64,000 nt of DNA. It comes from Madurella fahalii. Lineage: Eukaryota > Ascomycota > Sordariomycetes > Sordariales. The stretch is taken from assembly GCA_029876055.1 (NCBI GenBank), contig CM056878.1, positions 1,798,001 through 1,862,000 of the forward strand. Reading direction: 5' to 3'. The position numbers and the translations under genes are program-made. The notes below the pieces were generated by a model. It was not told the DNA's origin. It was given only the letters and a program-made list of their open reading frames with translations, and did not search any database. Of the stretch, positions 1-10,623 are shown in pieces (position 1 is the first letter of the stretch; each line of letters starts with the position of its first letter).

Positions 1-414
1 GTCGGGGGCTGCCTGTTGCATCACCACAGAAGACCTTGAAAATCCGGCTGCTCTTCAAGTTCCCCGGAGAGCCGGCCGCGCATGGTATATACCCCCCTTT
101 ATGCCCACACCCGACCTTTGGCGTACTACACACAGTACAAGCACTTCCTGGCCGGCGCAGGACCCCAACAGACAGTGGAAAAGCGCTTCTTTGCCAGCCG
201 CATGCCTGTCGTGAGCAGGTGTCCGCGTATGAGCCAGGATACCCGCCGCCCAGCCAACTATATATGCGACACCAAATGCGGGTCTCGCGACGCGCATGTC
301 TGAGAAGCAAGAGCAGGATCAGTTCCGCCGCCCGGGGTCCGACTGTGCAATAGCAGGCGGCCACCTATATCATCTACGCGTTATTCAGCCGGAGAAACGG
401 GTTCGGGCGGAGAG
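1..414. other. Intergenic, upstream of first gene
   Basis: No gene is supported here. Short open frames exist on both strands but have no recognisable domain and mostly lack an ATG start. TA-rich stretches (around 86-92 and 258-266) could be core-promoter elements of the gene that starts at 415, but this is inference only. Confidence 0.5.
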
Positions 415-2589
415 ATGATGGGAACAGCCACGCTGCAGCCTCCCAAGTCGGGGCGATCTCGTTTCTCGAAAGCTCTCCCAGCCCCTCCTTCCTTGCCAGC
501 GTTCGACTTTGAGTCGATCGAGTCGGTCAAGCCCGAGCCGCAGGCGCCACTGCCACCAGTCCCCCGCAAGGAACCGCCCGCCGTCCAGTCCGAACCTCGA
601 CTGCCAACCCTCCCACCGCCGAAGCCATTGTTCGAGTGGGAACAGGACAGGGGAATCGCCATGGCCACGATAGCCAAACCTCTGGACTCTCCGCTCCCGC
701 CCTTGCCCTTCAAGCCCGCCGGGCCACCGCCTATGAGCATCCCTCGACGGCCCGTTGCTGCTCCCGTCGTCTCCCCGCCACCGCCAGCTCCTGCTTCTGC
801 TCCCGTTCCGGCATCCGCGCCAATTCCCGTTCCAGCGCTAGCGCCGCCTGAGCGGACGCCGTCACCTGGCGGCTCCTTCTCCAGTCTTCTGTCTGCTTAC
901 TCCAACCACACCACCGAGTCCACGCCGCGGTCGTCGACGAACTCGACGACAAACGACATTCCCAGCTCCAAGAACCCCTATACGGTTGTGTCCCCGACCT
1001 TGGCCACGGAAAGCAGTCACACAAGGTACAGAGCCTACACACCGCCAGCGTCGTCGGATCAAAATGCGCAGAGGCACGAAGCCAACGGATCACAGACGCA
1101 CGAGGCAGACCGGGACGAGTTGCCACCTCCGCCGCCGCTAAAAGATCCTCAACGTGGCTTCCAGCGGCCCCAGACCCCCGCCAGCCTGCAGACCCAGACG
1201 GCGCAACCACCGACGTCTACGCAATCGACATCCCCGCTGGGAAACACCTCTCCACAAGAGCAGCTGTGGCGGCGAAGATCGTTAAAAACCGACAAGAACT
1301 TTGCCGTTCCGGAGCTCAAACTCGTTTCGAGTCACGGCTCCACCGCTGCGTCAGTCCAGAACCCGTCACAGGGCGGCCCGGAGGGCTCATTTCCGCAGCC
1401 GATCCTGCCCGCCCAGGGCCAAGGCGAGACATCCACGCCGGCAACGACAACACAACCTCAGCCGCCTCGACGTGCGAACGTCGGGCTGCCGGGCCGCAAC
1501 ATCCGCCCTGTGGTTCCCAGCGAAGAGTCGACTTTTCAGGGCGACGTGAGCATGGGGCAAGGAGTGTCTCGTATCAAAGACAAGCTCGGGTACAGGAGGC
1601 AGAAGAGCGAAAAGGACGCGAACGTAAATGGGCCAGAAGCACAAGTATTCCATGCAGCGACGACGCTGAGCCCCCCAGCATCTCAACCCACAGTCTCTCC
1701 GCTCTCTCCTCCACGGGTTCCGACGCCCGAGTATGGTACGAACGAGGCCAAAAGCCCGCCGCTCGGCACAATCGGGTCGCCCGTATCGCCAGCGTCTTCA
1801 CCAGAGCCGCCCGGTGAGCTGAACCCGGCCGTAGCCGGCAAAGCGGGGGGCCCACCTCAGGGCCAGGTACGACATGCAAAGAGCACGCCTTCTCTAGCGG
1901 CAGGGGCGGGCAATCCGGGGCTGGGCGTGCAGGCGCCGATGGGGCTCCCCACATCGTCTGCGCCCGACCGGGAGCGGGGTCGGGAGCAGACACAGCGTCC
2001 AGCACGGACCCCTTCCTCAGGCAGCGATGACATGCGGCCCGTTTCTGCGGCTACCCGTAGCGATGCGCAGAGCTCAAGTTGGGATCTCAAACCGATATCC
2101 GAGACAGGCTCCATCGAAACGCTGAAACCAATGTTCCGACGACCGCCCGATGCCTACATGGCGTTCGAGGAGCTCCCGCTGCGGGAGCCGGATCCTTACC
2201 AGCCAGACACGACGGACAACGCCGGGGCGGCGCGGTTCCCTCGGAACTGGTACACGCCCCTGCCGGCCGACGCGATCCTGGACCCCCGGCCGCTCGCGGA
2301 CAAGCACTATCGGTGCCTGACAAACCACCGGTACATGACGGCGAACCGGCAGCGGACCAACCCGATCGGGTGCCGGACGTGCGGGCACAAGGACCGCAAC
2401 GCCGAGTGCTACATCTGCAGCGCCTGCCACCTCAACGTCTGCTCGGGCTGCAGCGGCCTGCTGCGGCGCTTCAGGGGCGACCTGCGCCAGGTGCTGCGCC
2501 AGGTCAAGGAGAAGAAGGCCGCCGAGATGGCCGAGAGGCAGCACCTCGAACTCGAGGAGTCGGCTACGGCGGCCATTCTCGAGGCATAA
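415..2589 (+). CDS. Proline-rich protein with C-terminal Cys-rich (zinc-binding-like) domain
   Basis: Single uninterrupted frame of 724 residues from an ATG at 415 to TAA. I do not recognise a named family. Residues 1-600 are Pro/Ser/Thr-rich and probably disordered, with many PxxP and SP motifs such as LPPLPFKP. The last ~110 residues look folded: a Trp/Tyr-containing segment (FPRNWYTPLP), then a Cys cluster at about residues 650-680 with the pattern CxxC, CxxCxxC, CxxC (GCRTCG, CYICSACH, CSGC). A basic helical tail follows (RRFRGDLRQVLRQVKEKKAAEMAERQ). The spacing suggests a treble-clef or RING-like zinc site. The PxxP-rich N-terminus would suit SH3 partners, so an adaptor role at cell cortex or cytoskeleton is possible but only a guess. 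It is followed by a T-rich 3' region at 2660-2684. Confidence 0.8.
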   Translation: MMGTATLQPPKSGRSRFSKALPAPPSLPAFDFESIESVKPEPQAPLPPVPRKEPPAVQSEPRLPTLPPPKPLFEWEQDRGIAMATIAKPLDSPLPPLPFKPAGPPPMSIPRRPVAAPVVSPPPPAPASAPVPASAPIPVPALAPPERTPSPGGSFSSLLSAYSNHTTESTPRSSTNSTTNDIPSSKNPYTVVSPTLATESSHTRYRAYTPPASSDQNAQRHEANGSQTHEADRDELPPPPPLKDPQRGFQRPQTPASLQTQTAQPPTSTQSTSPLGNTSPQEQLWRRRSLKTDKNFAVPELKLVSSHGSTAASVQNPSQGGPEGSFPQPILPAQGQGETSTPATTTQPQPPRRANVGLPGRNIRPVVPSEESTFQGDVSMGQGVSRIKDKLGYRRQKSEKDANVNGPEAQVFHAATTLSPPASQPTVSPLSPPRVPTPEYGTNEAKSPPLGTIGSPVSPASSPEPPGELNPAVAGKAGGPPQGQVRHAKSTPSLAAGAGNPGLGVQAPMGLPTSSAPDRERGREQTQRPARTPSSGSDDMRPVSAATRSDAQSSSWDLKPISETGSIETLKPMFRRPPDAYMAFEELPLREPDPYQPDTTDNAGAARFPRNWYTPLPADAILDPRPLADKHYRCLTNHRYMTANRQRTNPIGCRTCGHKDRNAECYICSACHLNVCSGCSGLLRRFRGDLRQVLRQVKEKKAAEMAERQHLELEESATAAILEA

Positions 2590-4064
2590 AAGTCGGGTGT
2601 AGATGGGGAAACTTGGAATATTCGTTCGTTTCTCTGATGTATCATTTCATACACACATACTTTTTCTTTTTTTTTTTTTTTTTTCCCTTTTTCGGGCTTA
2701 TGGGGTTGGTTCGAAGAATGTCTGATGATCTAGAGTTTCAGAGGGCAAATTAGAGGTTGTGTGGCTGGGCTGGCGGGCGGGCAGGGTAATGTGTGCTTAA
2801 AGGATTGCGGCATGAAGAAGAGCTCAGTTGTCACAGGTGGGAGGTTGATACCATTTGCATAGAAAAAGACGAGAGGGAGGCTTGTTGGTTTTTTGATGGT
2901 TGTCTGGCGGCGTTTGGAGAGGGGAAGGGTAATCTCGGGCGGAATACGGATGGCCGAACGGCGTCTTAACAATGAAAGCCGTGTTATGACCGCCTTGTGG
3001 CTGGAATGGAGCATGAATCGGTACTTGTTGAACGATTCTCTATGGCTGGGAAGTTTTATTTGGTCGTCGACGGTGATCAAAACTGAGACCTCTATGTCAG
3101 GGACTAAACGAGCTAGGGCGGCCGCAACCCTCCACATAGCGAGCTGGGACCCCGAGCTTGCGGCGCCATTCCAGCCTGCTGGTAGTATAGTTCAGTGCTA
3201 CGTACCCAACTAGCGCTCCTTATGACGAATAATGAGCCGATATAGGAGATGTTTTAACAATATATCGAAGCGGAGCTCGTTGACTTCTACTCGAGTGCAG
3301 ATGCACAAAGCACGCGGAGGAGGGCTCTTAGCATTACATGACGATGTCTTGTTTACTGAGCTATCATGCTGACCGTCAGATACCACACCCTACAGCAGCC
3401 CAGATGCTGAGCGAGATCTCAGCCTTCTGCTCAAAGACATCAAGCCATAATGCTGTCGGAGACTCACTGCTAGAACGCGGCCACAGATTTCTCGATCCGC
3501 CGTGCAAACCGTCGGCCAGACGGCGCCCAGGCTAGACACTCACAAATAACCCGGGCGAACCGTTAATGGACTCATTTTCTGCCTTACTGTGCGCTAGTCG
3601 GAGGCTGTCGTCGTGTCTAGGGATGGTGCGAAAGGAAGATTTAGTGCGGCTTTTGACTGGTTTTCCGCCTAGCTGTCGACGATGCCTAGTAACTTGTCGA
3701 TCTTGCGCCTGACATGTCACCTGTGTGACATTGGCCCGGCTGCTCCTTGCGAAAGACAGCGGCCGTCCTAGGAGGACTTTAGATGTTGTCGACTTATAGG
3801 CTGTGAATGAAGAGAAGAACGGCGCCTGAAAGAGGCCCTAACAGAGGAGCTTGGGCCAGCATCAGCACGCGGCTAGGAACCGCAGCGTTTAACTGCAAGT
3901 GAACTTATGGTAATCGCAAGCCAATCGCAGGTTTAACTTGCAGAGCAGCACAACGCAACGCAAAAGAGACCAGCTGAAAGAGACCTTCAACATCAACACA
4001 AACAAGAACTAGCGTGCCCACGGATCGCAACACGCCGCCAACTCTGTGGGAGGCAAACATTAAA
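2590..4064. other. Intergenic spacer between two same-strand genes
   Basis: 1.5 kb with no supported gene. It begins with the 3' region of the proline-rich gene, including a T-run at 2660-2684. The rest is the likely promoter of the coiled-coil gene at 4065. A short inverted pair (ACTGCAAGT near 3893 and AACTTGCAG near 3934) lies about 130-170 bp before that ATG; its significance is unknown. Confidence 0.5.
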
Positions 4065-5837
4065 ATGGCATCATCGGCCTCATCAAGCGGCGCCCTGTCG
4101 CGTGCACGCTCCCTGCGGAAACCCAGCACCAGGCCGGAAACAACAAGCAGCAGCGGTGAGGGCCAGCGGAACGTGTCCCCGAGCAGGCTGCCCGTCAAGG
4201 GTCTGACCTCGTCGGCGGCGACCACAAATCGCCCCTCGAGAAGTGGCACCACGACGACAAAGACAAGCCGCCCACTATCAGGCGTCTTTGCGCGCATAAC
4301 GTCGGCGACGACGTCTTCGGCCCGCCAGCGCGAGCATGACAGCTCCGGCCCTGAAGCGCCGGCGCCGACGCCGGCCGGTCGGCCGACCCGGGCGGCATCA
4401 ATCCGCCAAGCATCCGCCTCAACCCGGACAGCAACATCCGGTGGTGCAACCAGACCGACCACCTCTTCTGGCGTCCCGACATCCCGTCCGCGTGTGGCCT
4501 CCAACGCCGGCGCCGGGACGATAGACTCGGTGAAGGGCGGCCAAGGGCAAGGGCACGTCCGCGCCAAGTCGTCCGTCACCACGCTCTCGAGCGTCACCAC
4601 CCTCCGTCCGCCATCACAGACCTCTAGCACTTCTTCATCCACCGCTACCACCATTGCTACCACAGCAACAGCAGCGGCTGACCGTTTCCGTCCGCCGCCA
4701 TCAATCCTCAATCGCAAGCCCCCATCAGCACCGACGGCCTCTTCTTCTTCTTCTTCTTCTTCTTCTTCCACAGTAGCAGCACCACCCCTCAGCCGCCGGC
4801 CCTCAGCATCATCGGCCAGCACCTCAGCCTCCCAACCCGCCGGACCCAGACTAGGTCGACGTCCCTCAGTACCCCCCAAATCCCAAGCTCCTCCCAGCAG
4901 CATCAGCAACAACAGTAGCAGCAGCAAACCAACGTTCACAACCCACCAACAGCACTTCTCTCCTCTCAAATCCCTCGCCCCCAAACCCCTAACATCCACC
5001 TTCCTCGCACCGCCCTCCCCCTCCAAACTCCCCTCCAACATCGCCATATCCGCCGAAACTGCCCGACTCCAGACCGAGCTGCTCCAGCTCCACCTCCTCC
5101 ATCGCGGCGGCCACGCCGTGCTCGACCAGTGGAAAGACAGCGCCCACGCAGCCCTCAAACAACGGTGGGAGTCTGTCCGGGACAAAGACGACCACGTCAC
5201 CGGCCTGGAAGGCGCGGTCGAGGAAGCCACCAACATAGCCGCGCTGCTCAGCTGGGCCGGCGGCGGGGCCGCCCAGAAGATGGACGAGGAGCGGGTGATG
5301 CTCCTGGACGCGGTCGTGTGCTCGCTCTGGGCGGCCACGGAGCGGCACGACAAGCTCGCGCGGCGCTTTGAGCGCTGGGCGCGCCGCGCCGAGGAGATCC
5401 TCGACGCCCGGCGGCGGCACCGCGACGGGGGCGGTGACTCGGCCCCCCTGCAATCCGGCGCGGGCGGAGAGCTGGTCCTGATCGGCGAGATGGACGCGGC
5501 CTGGAAGGCCGAGTGCGCGGCCCTGGCCAGGAGGCTGGACGATTGGCGCCGGAAGCTGCACGAGCTCGAGCCCGCCCACCCACCCTCCCCACCACCACCG
5601 CCACCGCCGTCGTCGTCATCGTCATCATCGGCCGATCAGAAATCGAGCCTGGCGCGGATCCTGGCGGGCTGTCGTGCGCTCGTGCATGCCATGTCGGCCG
5701 AGCTGGATATCATGGAGGAGATGGAGCGGGAGGCCGTGGCCGAGGAGATGCGGTGGGTGCGCGAGATGAACCGCCGCGGCCTAGGCGGCGCTGACGAGCA
5801 GACCCGGCGAGCGGGCGCCATCTGGCGGGTGTTATGA
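4065..5837 (+). CDS. Ser/Thr-rich N-terminus plus C-terminal coiled-coil protein
   Basis: Single-exon frame of 590 residues. The open frame extends slightly upstream, but the first ATG is at 4065 (MASSASSSGALSRARSL). Residues 1-325 are basic and Ser/Thr/Pro-rich, probably disordered, with a poly-Ser run encoded by a TCT/TTC microsatellite at 4740-4768. From about residue 327 the protein becomes helical and coiled-coil-like (AETARLQTELLQLHLLHR, then heptad-like helices to the end), interrupted by a Pro/Ser insertion encoded at 5580-5635. A basic disordered tail followed by a coiled coil is the layout of microtubule-binding augmin subunits of the HAUS8 type, but I cannot show homology. The opposite strand also has a long open frame, rejected because it is low-complexity GC-driven sequence. 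Confidence 0.75.
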   Translation: MASSASSSGALSRARSLRKPSTRPETTSSSGEGQRNVSPSRLPVKGLTSSAATTNRPSRSGTTTTKTSRPLSGVFARITSATTSSARQREHDSSGPEAPAPTPAGRPTRAASIRQASASTRTATSGGATRPTTSSGVPTSRPRVASNAGAGTIDSVKGGQGQGHVRAKSSVTTLSSVTTLRPPSQTSSTSSSTATTIATTATAAADRFRPPPSILNRKPPSAPTASSSSSSSSSSTVAAPPLSRRPSASSASTSASQPAGPRLGRRPSVPPKSQAPPSSISNNSSSSKPTFTTHQQHFSPLKSLAPKPLTSTFLAPPSPSKLPSNIAISAETARLQTELLQLHLLHRGGHAVLDQWKDSAHAALKQRWESVRDKDDHVTGLEGAVEEATNIAALLSWAGGGAAQKMDEERVMLLDAVVCSLWAATERHDKLARRFERWARRAEEILDARRRHRDGGGDSAPLQSGAGGELVLIGEMDAAWKAECAALARRLDDWRRKLHELEPAHPPSPPPPPPPSSSSSSSADQKSSLARILAGCRALVHAMSAELDIMEEMEREAVAEEMRWVREMNRRGLGGADEQTRRAGAIWRVL

Positions 5838-6599
5838 GATTTGGCGGTCGTGGAATTATATATATATATATATGACGCTGAAGAAAAGGGGAAAGGGGGC
5901 CGGGGGGAGCGTATCATACCAACGGCAGGAGGCAACTTATAGATTTCGACTACAATTGTCTCATGAGGTTTCCATGTTGTAATCACGCCCATCTTTCTGA
6001 CCCAAGGCAGAGAGACCCGGAATAGAAATCATTGACCCCGGAGGGCCGACCTCCGTCGTCAATCGGGGGCGTAGGACATTACGTCTTGTAAAAGACTGTC
6101 CGAAATGGAATTCTCAGTCGTCACTTTAACCGCGTTCTACGTTCGAGACCATTTCACAACAAAAGCACTTATTCCTTTTGTGACGAGAGACCTTGTATTG
6201 CAGAGCGAGGATCATCTACAGACTACAAAAGCCATTACTGTACAAAATACAACCTATACCATCGCTAGCTAGCGCTGCAAGCTACTCAAAGTTTTGTGTG
6301 CGCTCTGCCCATGACCGTTGGTGGCCTTTCATTGAATTATGGAACCTCCGGAGAGACCCCTGAGAACGCATTCGCCATTTCCCCATTCCCGTAAGCGAAT
6401 GATCATGTCGAAACAATGCGCAAAACGTTGCTAGTCGAAATCGAAAATGCCTCCACCTGTTGGGTGGCAGGCTGAGAGTAAAGAGGTATCATGCTGAAAC
6501 ATAGAGGGAAACACGACTGAGGCATGGTGCGTGTGCCTCGGCCCATAATAGCTCTGGGCAATTGACGAGACGAAGAACTCGGGAAACAAGGGCGCGGGT
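5838..6599. other. Convergent intergenic region
   Basis: 3' regions of the coiled-coil gene (+) and pacC (-). It holds a TA microsatellite at 5858-5873. No gene is supported. Confidence 0.5.
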
Positions 6600-8557
6600 C
6601 TAATGTCCCATCGGCGGCAACGACGGGTAGGCGACGCGGCTGCGGTCGCTGTGGAGCATGGGGTCGATGCGGCTATTGTCCGACTCGTCCTCATAATCGC
6701 GGCGCTCAAGGCGCTGGCGGATGGCGCTGCGCAGGAACTCGATGGTCCGCATGTGCTGCAGCCAGTCGTCGTACGTCTCGCCCTCGGCAGCCTCCGACTC
6801 CTCGGACGGCGAGCTCACGGCGGCATCGCCAGCCTTGGGAGTGGGAATGCGGTCCGAGTCGCGGCGGGCTCCGCTGGCGCTCTGGAGCATTCCGCCCGAG
6901 AGGCGGCGCTCGTTGTGTGTAAAGGTCGAACCGAGAGCGGTAGACGACGGGAATGGCAGGCCAGGGCGGCTGGGGAGGGTCGGATACGAGACCGAGGTAG
7001 AGCTGTGGCGCGACGACGGCGACATGCCCGACGACGAGGTGGTAGGCGAGTGGCCAGACGTGTACGACATAGCGCTCGACGGCGGCGTGACGGCGGGGGT
7101 GCCACCGGTCGAGTGGGCCGGGGCCGAGAGGGGAGAAACGACCTGGCCAGCCGTGACCGAGTACGGGTCAACGGCCGGGCGCGCACCGTAGGTGGGAGAC
7201 TGGCGCATGTCGACGGGGGCATAATGCGAGTTGGGCGAGCCCGTGTTCTCGTACACGGTGGCCTGCATCTGCTCCAGCATCTGGTCGATCTGCTGGAGGT
7301 CCTCCTTGGTACGGAGATTGGGCATGGGGGGTAGATAGTAGTGCTGGGTGAGCGGGCCGTGCGACGCGCTGCCGACACCGAGCGTGTGCGGCGGCTGCGG
7401 CATGTACTCGGTGGCCACGGCGCCCGTCTGCAGGCCGAGGGTCGCGTGGATGGGCATGAGCGAGCGGCCGATCTGGTGATACGAGGTTGGGTCGACTTGG
7501 CGCCGCTTAACACTACCAAAGAACTCGTTCAGGTCGTCGAGCCCCCGCTTGCGCGTATCTCCAAAGGACGAGGCTTGGTGGCCCATGTAGTCCGGGCGCG
7601 GGCCGCCCATAGGCTGCGAGTAGTACATGGGGGCATGGTACGAGGGCTGAGGGGGCGGGGCATGCTGGCCATAGTAGCTAGCCTGACCATTCTGGTGCGG
7701 ATGGCCAAAGTGGGCCGAGTTAGTTCCACGCATATGGCCATTGTGATCATAGAAGCTGGAGGGAGCTATAGAGGCGGGATTAGCCTCGGAACGCTGAGAA
7801 ACCAGGAACCGCCGGTCGATCGGGTGCCCAGGGCTGCACGGCCGGCCAAGCCACGGCGGCGTAGCCGAAGGGCGGGGCCGGCCTTGGCTGCAGCGGCTGG
7901 AGCGGCTGGACGGAGCCGAGAAACGTACCTTTGGCCTGATGGGGTCGGTAGGCGGGGTTCATGCCACCCGGCTGATCCTGGGGCGAGCGGCTGGGGACCA
8001 GGACCGAGTCGTCGGCGTGCGTCTTGATGTGCTTCTTCAGGTCCTGCGGGCGCTTGAACGACTTTCCGCAGAAATCGCACTTGTGGGGCTTGAGAGGCAC
8101 ATGGACGCGGATGTGAGACGTGATGTGGTCTCGCTTGACGGTGGTGGTCCGGCACTGGTTCCATTGGCAGGTGAGGTTCAAGTTGTTGGTGCTCTTGCGG
8201 CCAACGTGCTTCTCGCAGATGTGCTCCTTGAGCGACCGTCAGTAACAGAGATCCCCCTGTCGGCATCGCGCAATTGGATCATCAATGACTTACATAGAGG
8301 GCCTCGGCCGTGGTGAAGCGCTCATTGCACTCGGACCAGCGACAGACGAGGCTCTCGTCTTGGCCGGTGCTCGAGGTCGAGCTCGCCGTCGCTGTGGTCG
8401 AGGGCGCGGGGGTGGTGCCATTCGAGGTCGAGGTGGCCGAGCCGGAAGACGGAGCGGCAGGAGCGGCGGCGGCAGCGGCAGCAGCAGCAGCATTATTGCT
8501 CTCCTGGGTCGGAGAGACCTGCTGCTGCTGTGCTGAGGAGGGTGTGATTCCCGACAT
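6600..8557 (-). CDS. pacC: pH-response zinc-finger transcription factor PacC/RIM101
   Basis: Three exons, 8557-8294, 8226-7929 and 7765-6600, give 575 residues. Introns begin GTAAGT and GTACGT; the frame is continuous only with acceptors at 8227 and 7766. ATG at 8557 starts MSGITPSS. Three C2H2 fingers are visible: C72/C77/H90/H95 (split by intron 1), C108/C113/H126/H130 and C138/C141/H154/H158. A conserved block follows (DLNEFFGSVKRRQVDP). PacC activates alkaline-expressed genes and represses acid-expressed ones after pH-triggered proteolysis. Two YPxL motifs, at about residues 448 (YPTL) and 567 (YPSL, five residues from the end), match the PalA-binding motifs that flank the signalling-protease region in this family. 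An Ala run (encoded near 8464-8490) lies before the fingers. The upstream DNA carries a dense array of PacC sites. Confidence 0.96.
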
Positions 8558-8775
8558 GGTACGTGCGTCGTTGCAGTCGCTCAAGGCGGGACCCGATCGA
8601 CTTTGTTCGGCGCGAACTTTGGCCGGCTCCGAAAATCACGTGGAGTGCACGGGTTTTTGGAGGATGCGGGAAGAGGCAGCGGCGCGCTTACACGTCAGGG
8701 CACAAGGCAAAGCCCTAGAGCCCCCACTTTTTACCAAGAGCGCCGAGAAGTCGAGTGACTGTTCGCAGTGGCAGC

Positions 8776-10623
8776 GCCAAGGCCAAGAGCAGATGGCGCG
8801 GGACCGGACAGAAGATGGTGCTGCGACCAACAAAAAGGCAAAACAAGGCCAGAGCAGCGCACGAGAAGAGCGCTAAACTGGGTTGTCTTTCCAGTGAAAC
8901 CGCCGTTCAAGGGGAGTTGATAGAGGGAAGAGCGACCAACCTTCGAACTCGGGAGAACAGCGGACCATTCTGTCTTTATTACGCCTTCTGCCCTCATGGC
9001 AGTACATTGGCCGGGATGCTTGGCAAACCTTCTTGGCAGTCTCGGCCTCGGATGCCAAGCTGATATCATTGGCTGATTCTAGCACCCTCGGTCCGCCCCT
9101 CGTACCTGCTGTTGCGAAGGGCCGTCACAGCGTCCACGTCACCGGGTGTTTCCGCCCATTCGTCACCTCAGCTCTTAACAGCGCGACATGGGTGCCAAGC
9201 AGCGCCAAGAACCGCCAAGACAGGCCAAGGCTTGGTATTTGCCAGAAAATCCTTGGCGGCGCTCCATTGCCCCCCGTCGTCCATGGGCTCCAGGTCACGG
9301 CTGGTCACACGCTTTGCCCAGACTTGTCCGGCTTCTCATGCGGGCTCCTCTGGCCCCTGCTGCTTCTTGCCCTTATCCAGATGGAAGCGGTTCCTCGGCC
9401 CCATCGCTAAAGGGTCGGGTTTGGCTCTGGTTTGTTCTACGGGGATGGGATTTGGGGGAAGGCGGTCGCCGTCCCCACCCAGCGGATGGGTCCGAGGGTC
9501 GCGTCGGGCATCCATCCATTCATTCCCTCTCGTCTGGGCTGCTCTTAGGTAACGGGGTTGCCGGGGTGGCCATGTCCATGCCGCACCAGCAAGCGTCTTC
9601 CTCGGGCAGACGCCCGCGCGCGACTGGGACTTTAACGCGATATCTAGCAGAATTAGAAAAAAAAAAAAAGAGAATGCCCTCTCGCCAGAATGCGTCGTGT
9701 CGACGGTTCCCAAGCCGGCGCAACGCAACAACCGTCATTTCGCGCGCACATGCCAAGCTTCCCGCTCGGCCAAGAGATCACCCTCCGCGTGCCAAGCGCT
9801 TGGCGACCCGTCTTCCCCGATACCGTTTGACACTTTGAGCGAATACCATCAGCTTGGGTCAAGACACAGCCCCCTTTCGCTATGGGAGCCTTCATTAAAG
9901 CGGCAGTAGGGGCACCGAGCCAAGACACACGGCTGTGGCGAGTCAAGCCGACCAAAGACGGCACACGTGCTCGACTTCCGGCCATGCTCTGGCCAGACCA
10001 TGCTGCCTGCCCTTCTTACGTTATACTGTACCGCGCAAATTCCTCCCGTCGGTGAAATGCCTGCGTCTCCTGACACCTCCCTCTCCCACCCCACCATGGG
10101 TTGAGCCCCTCTCCTGATAACTATCAACTGCCCCCACCATTTGTTGTGATCGCCTGCCAAGCAAGCCCAGCACACGTAGTACTCGAATGCAGGCACGCAG
10201 CTGTCACAAAAAAAAAAAAAAAAAAAAAAAAGCCCAGTGGGTGTTCATAGCAGACGCCCCTAAATCCTACAGGTCATCTCGTGCATTTTGGTATGTATAT
10301 AGGTCCTGGCTTGCCGCATGCAGTGCCGTCCGCGCGCCCCTGGCGAGAGCGGGGAGGAAGGTGAACAACAAGAAGCTTTCTCCTTTGGGTTCGGTAAGCC
10401 GGGGTCGCATCACGGCCCTATGGGGTAGCAGCTTGGCGCTTGGCAGGCCTCTGGGCGTCTTGGCCCCTCCTTAAACCCCTCCGTTTGACCCCGAGTGAGG
10501 GCCTAAAGAGGTCTCGGCGTCTTGGTGCCCAGACCGAACTCCTGTTGGCCCGGTTCTTCTCTTCCTGCTCTGCGAGCACCGAGTGCTCCCAAGCGACACC
10601 AAGGCCGCGGGAAAGCTCTTGGC
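8776..10623. promoter_or_regulatory. Array of 20 PacC core sites (GCCAAG) upstream of pacC
   Basis: GCCAAG on the plus strand starts at 8776, 8782, 9054, 9194, 9204, 9214, 9224, 9752, 9769, 9791, 9919 and 10156. CTTGGC (the same site on the minus strand) starts at 9019, 9032, 9252, 9799, 10432, 10439, 10459 and 10618. That is 20 in 1.85 kb, where about one is expected by chance for a six-base word counted on both strands. GCCARG is the established PacC recognition core. The sites lie 0.2-2.1 kb upstream of the pacC ATG, which supports autoregulation. Confidence 0.85.
10208..10231. repeat. Poly(A) run of 24
   Basis: Uninterrupted A24 on the plus strand, inside the distal part of the pacC upstream region. 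It could be a nucleosome-depleting element or simply a homopolymer microsatellite. Confidence 0.9.

Noticed and set aside
3905..5353. 482-codon open frame on the minus strand opposite the coiled-coil gene
   Set aside because: Low-complexity, no domain, and fully opposite a better plus-strand gene; it arises from GC-rich, repeat-containing sequence.
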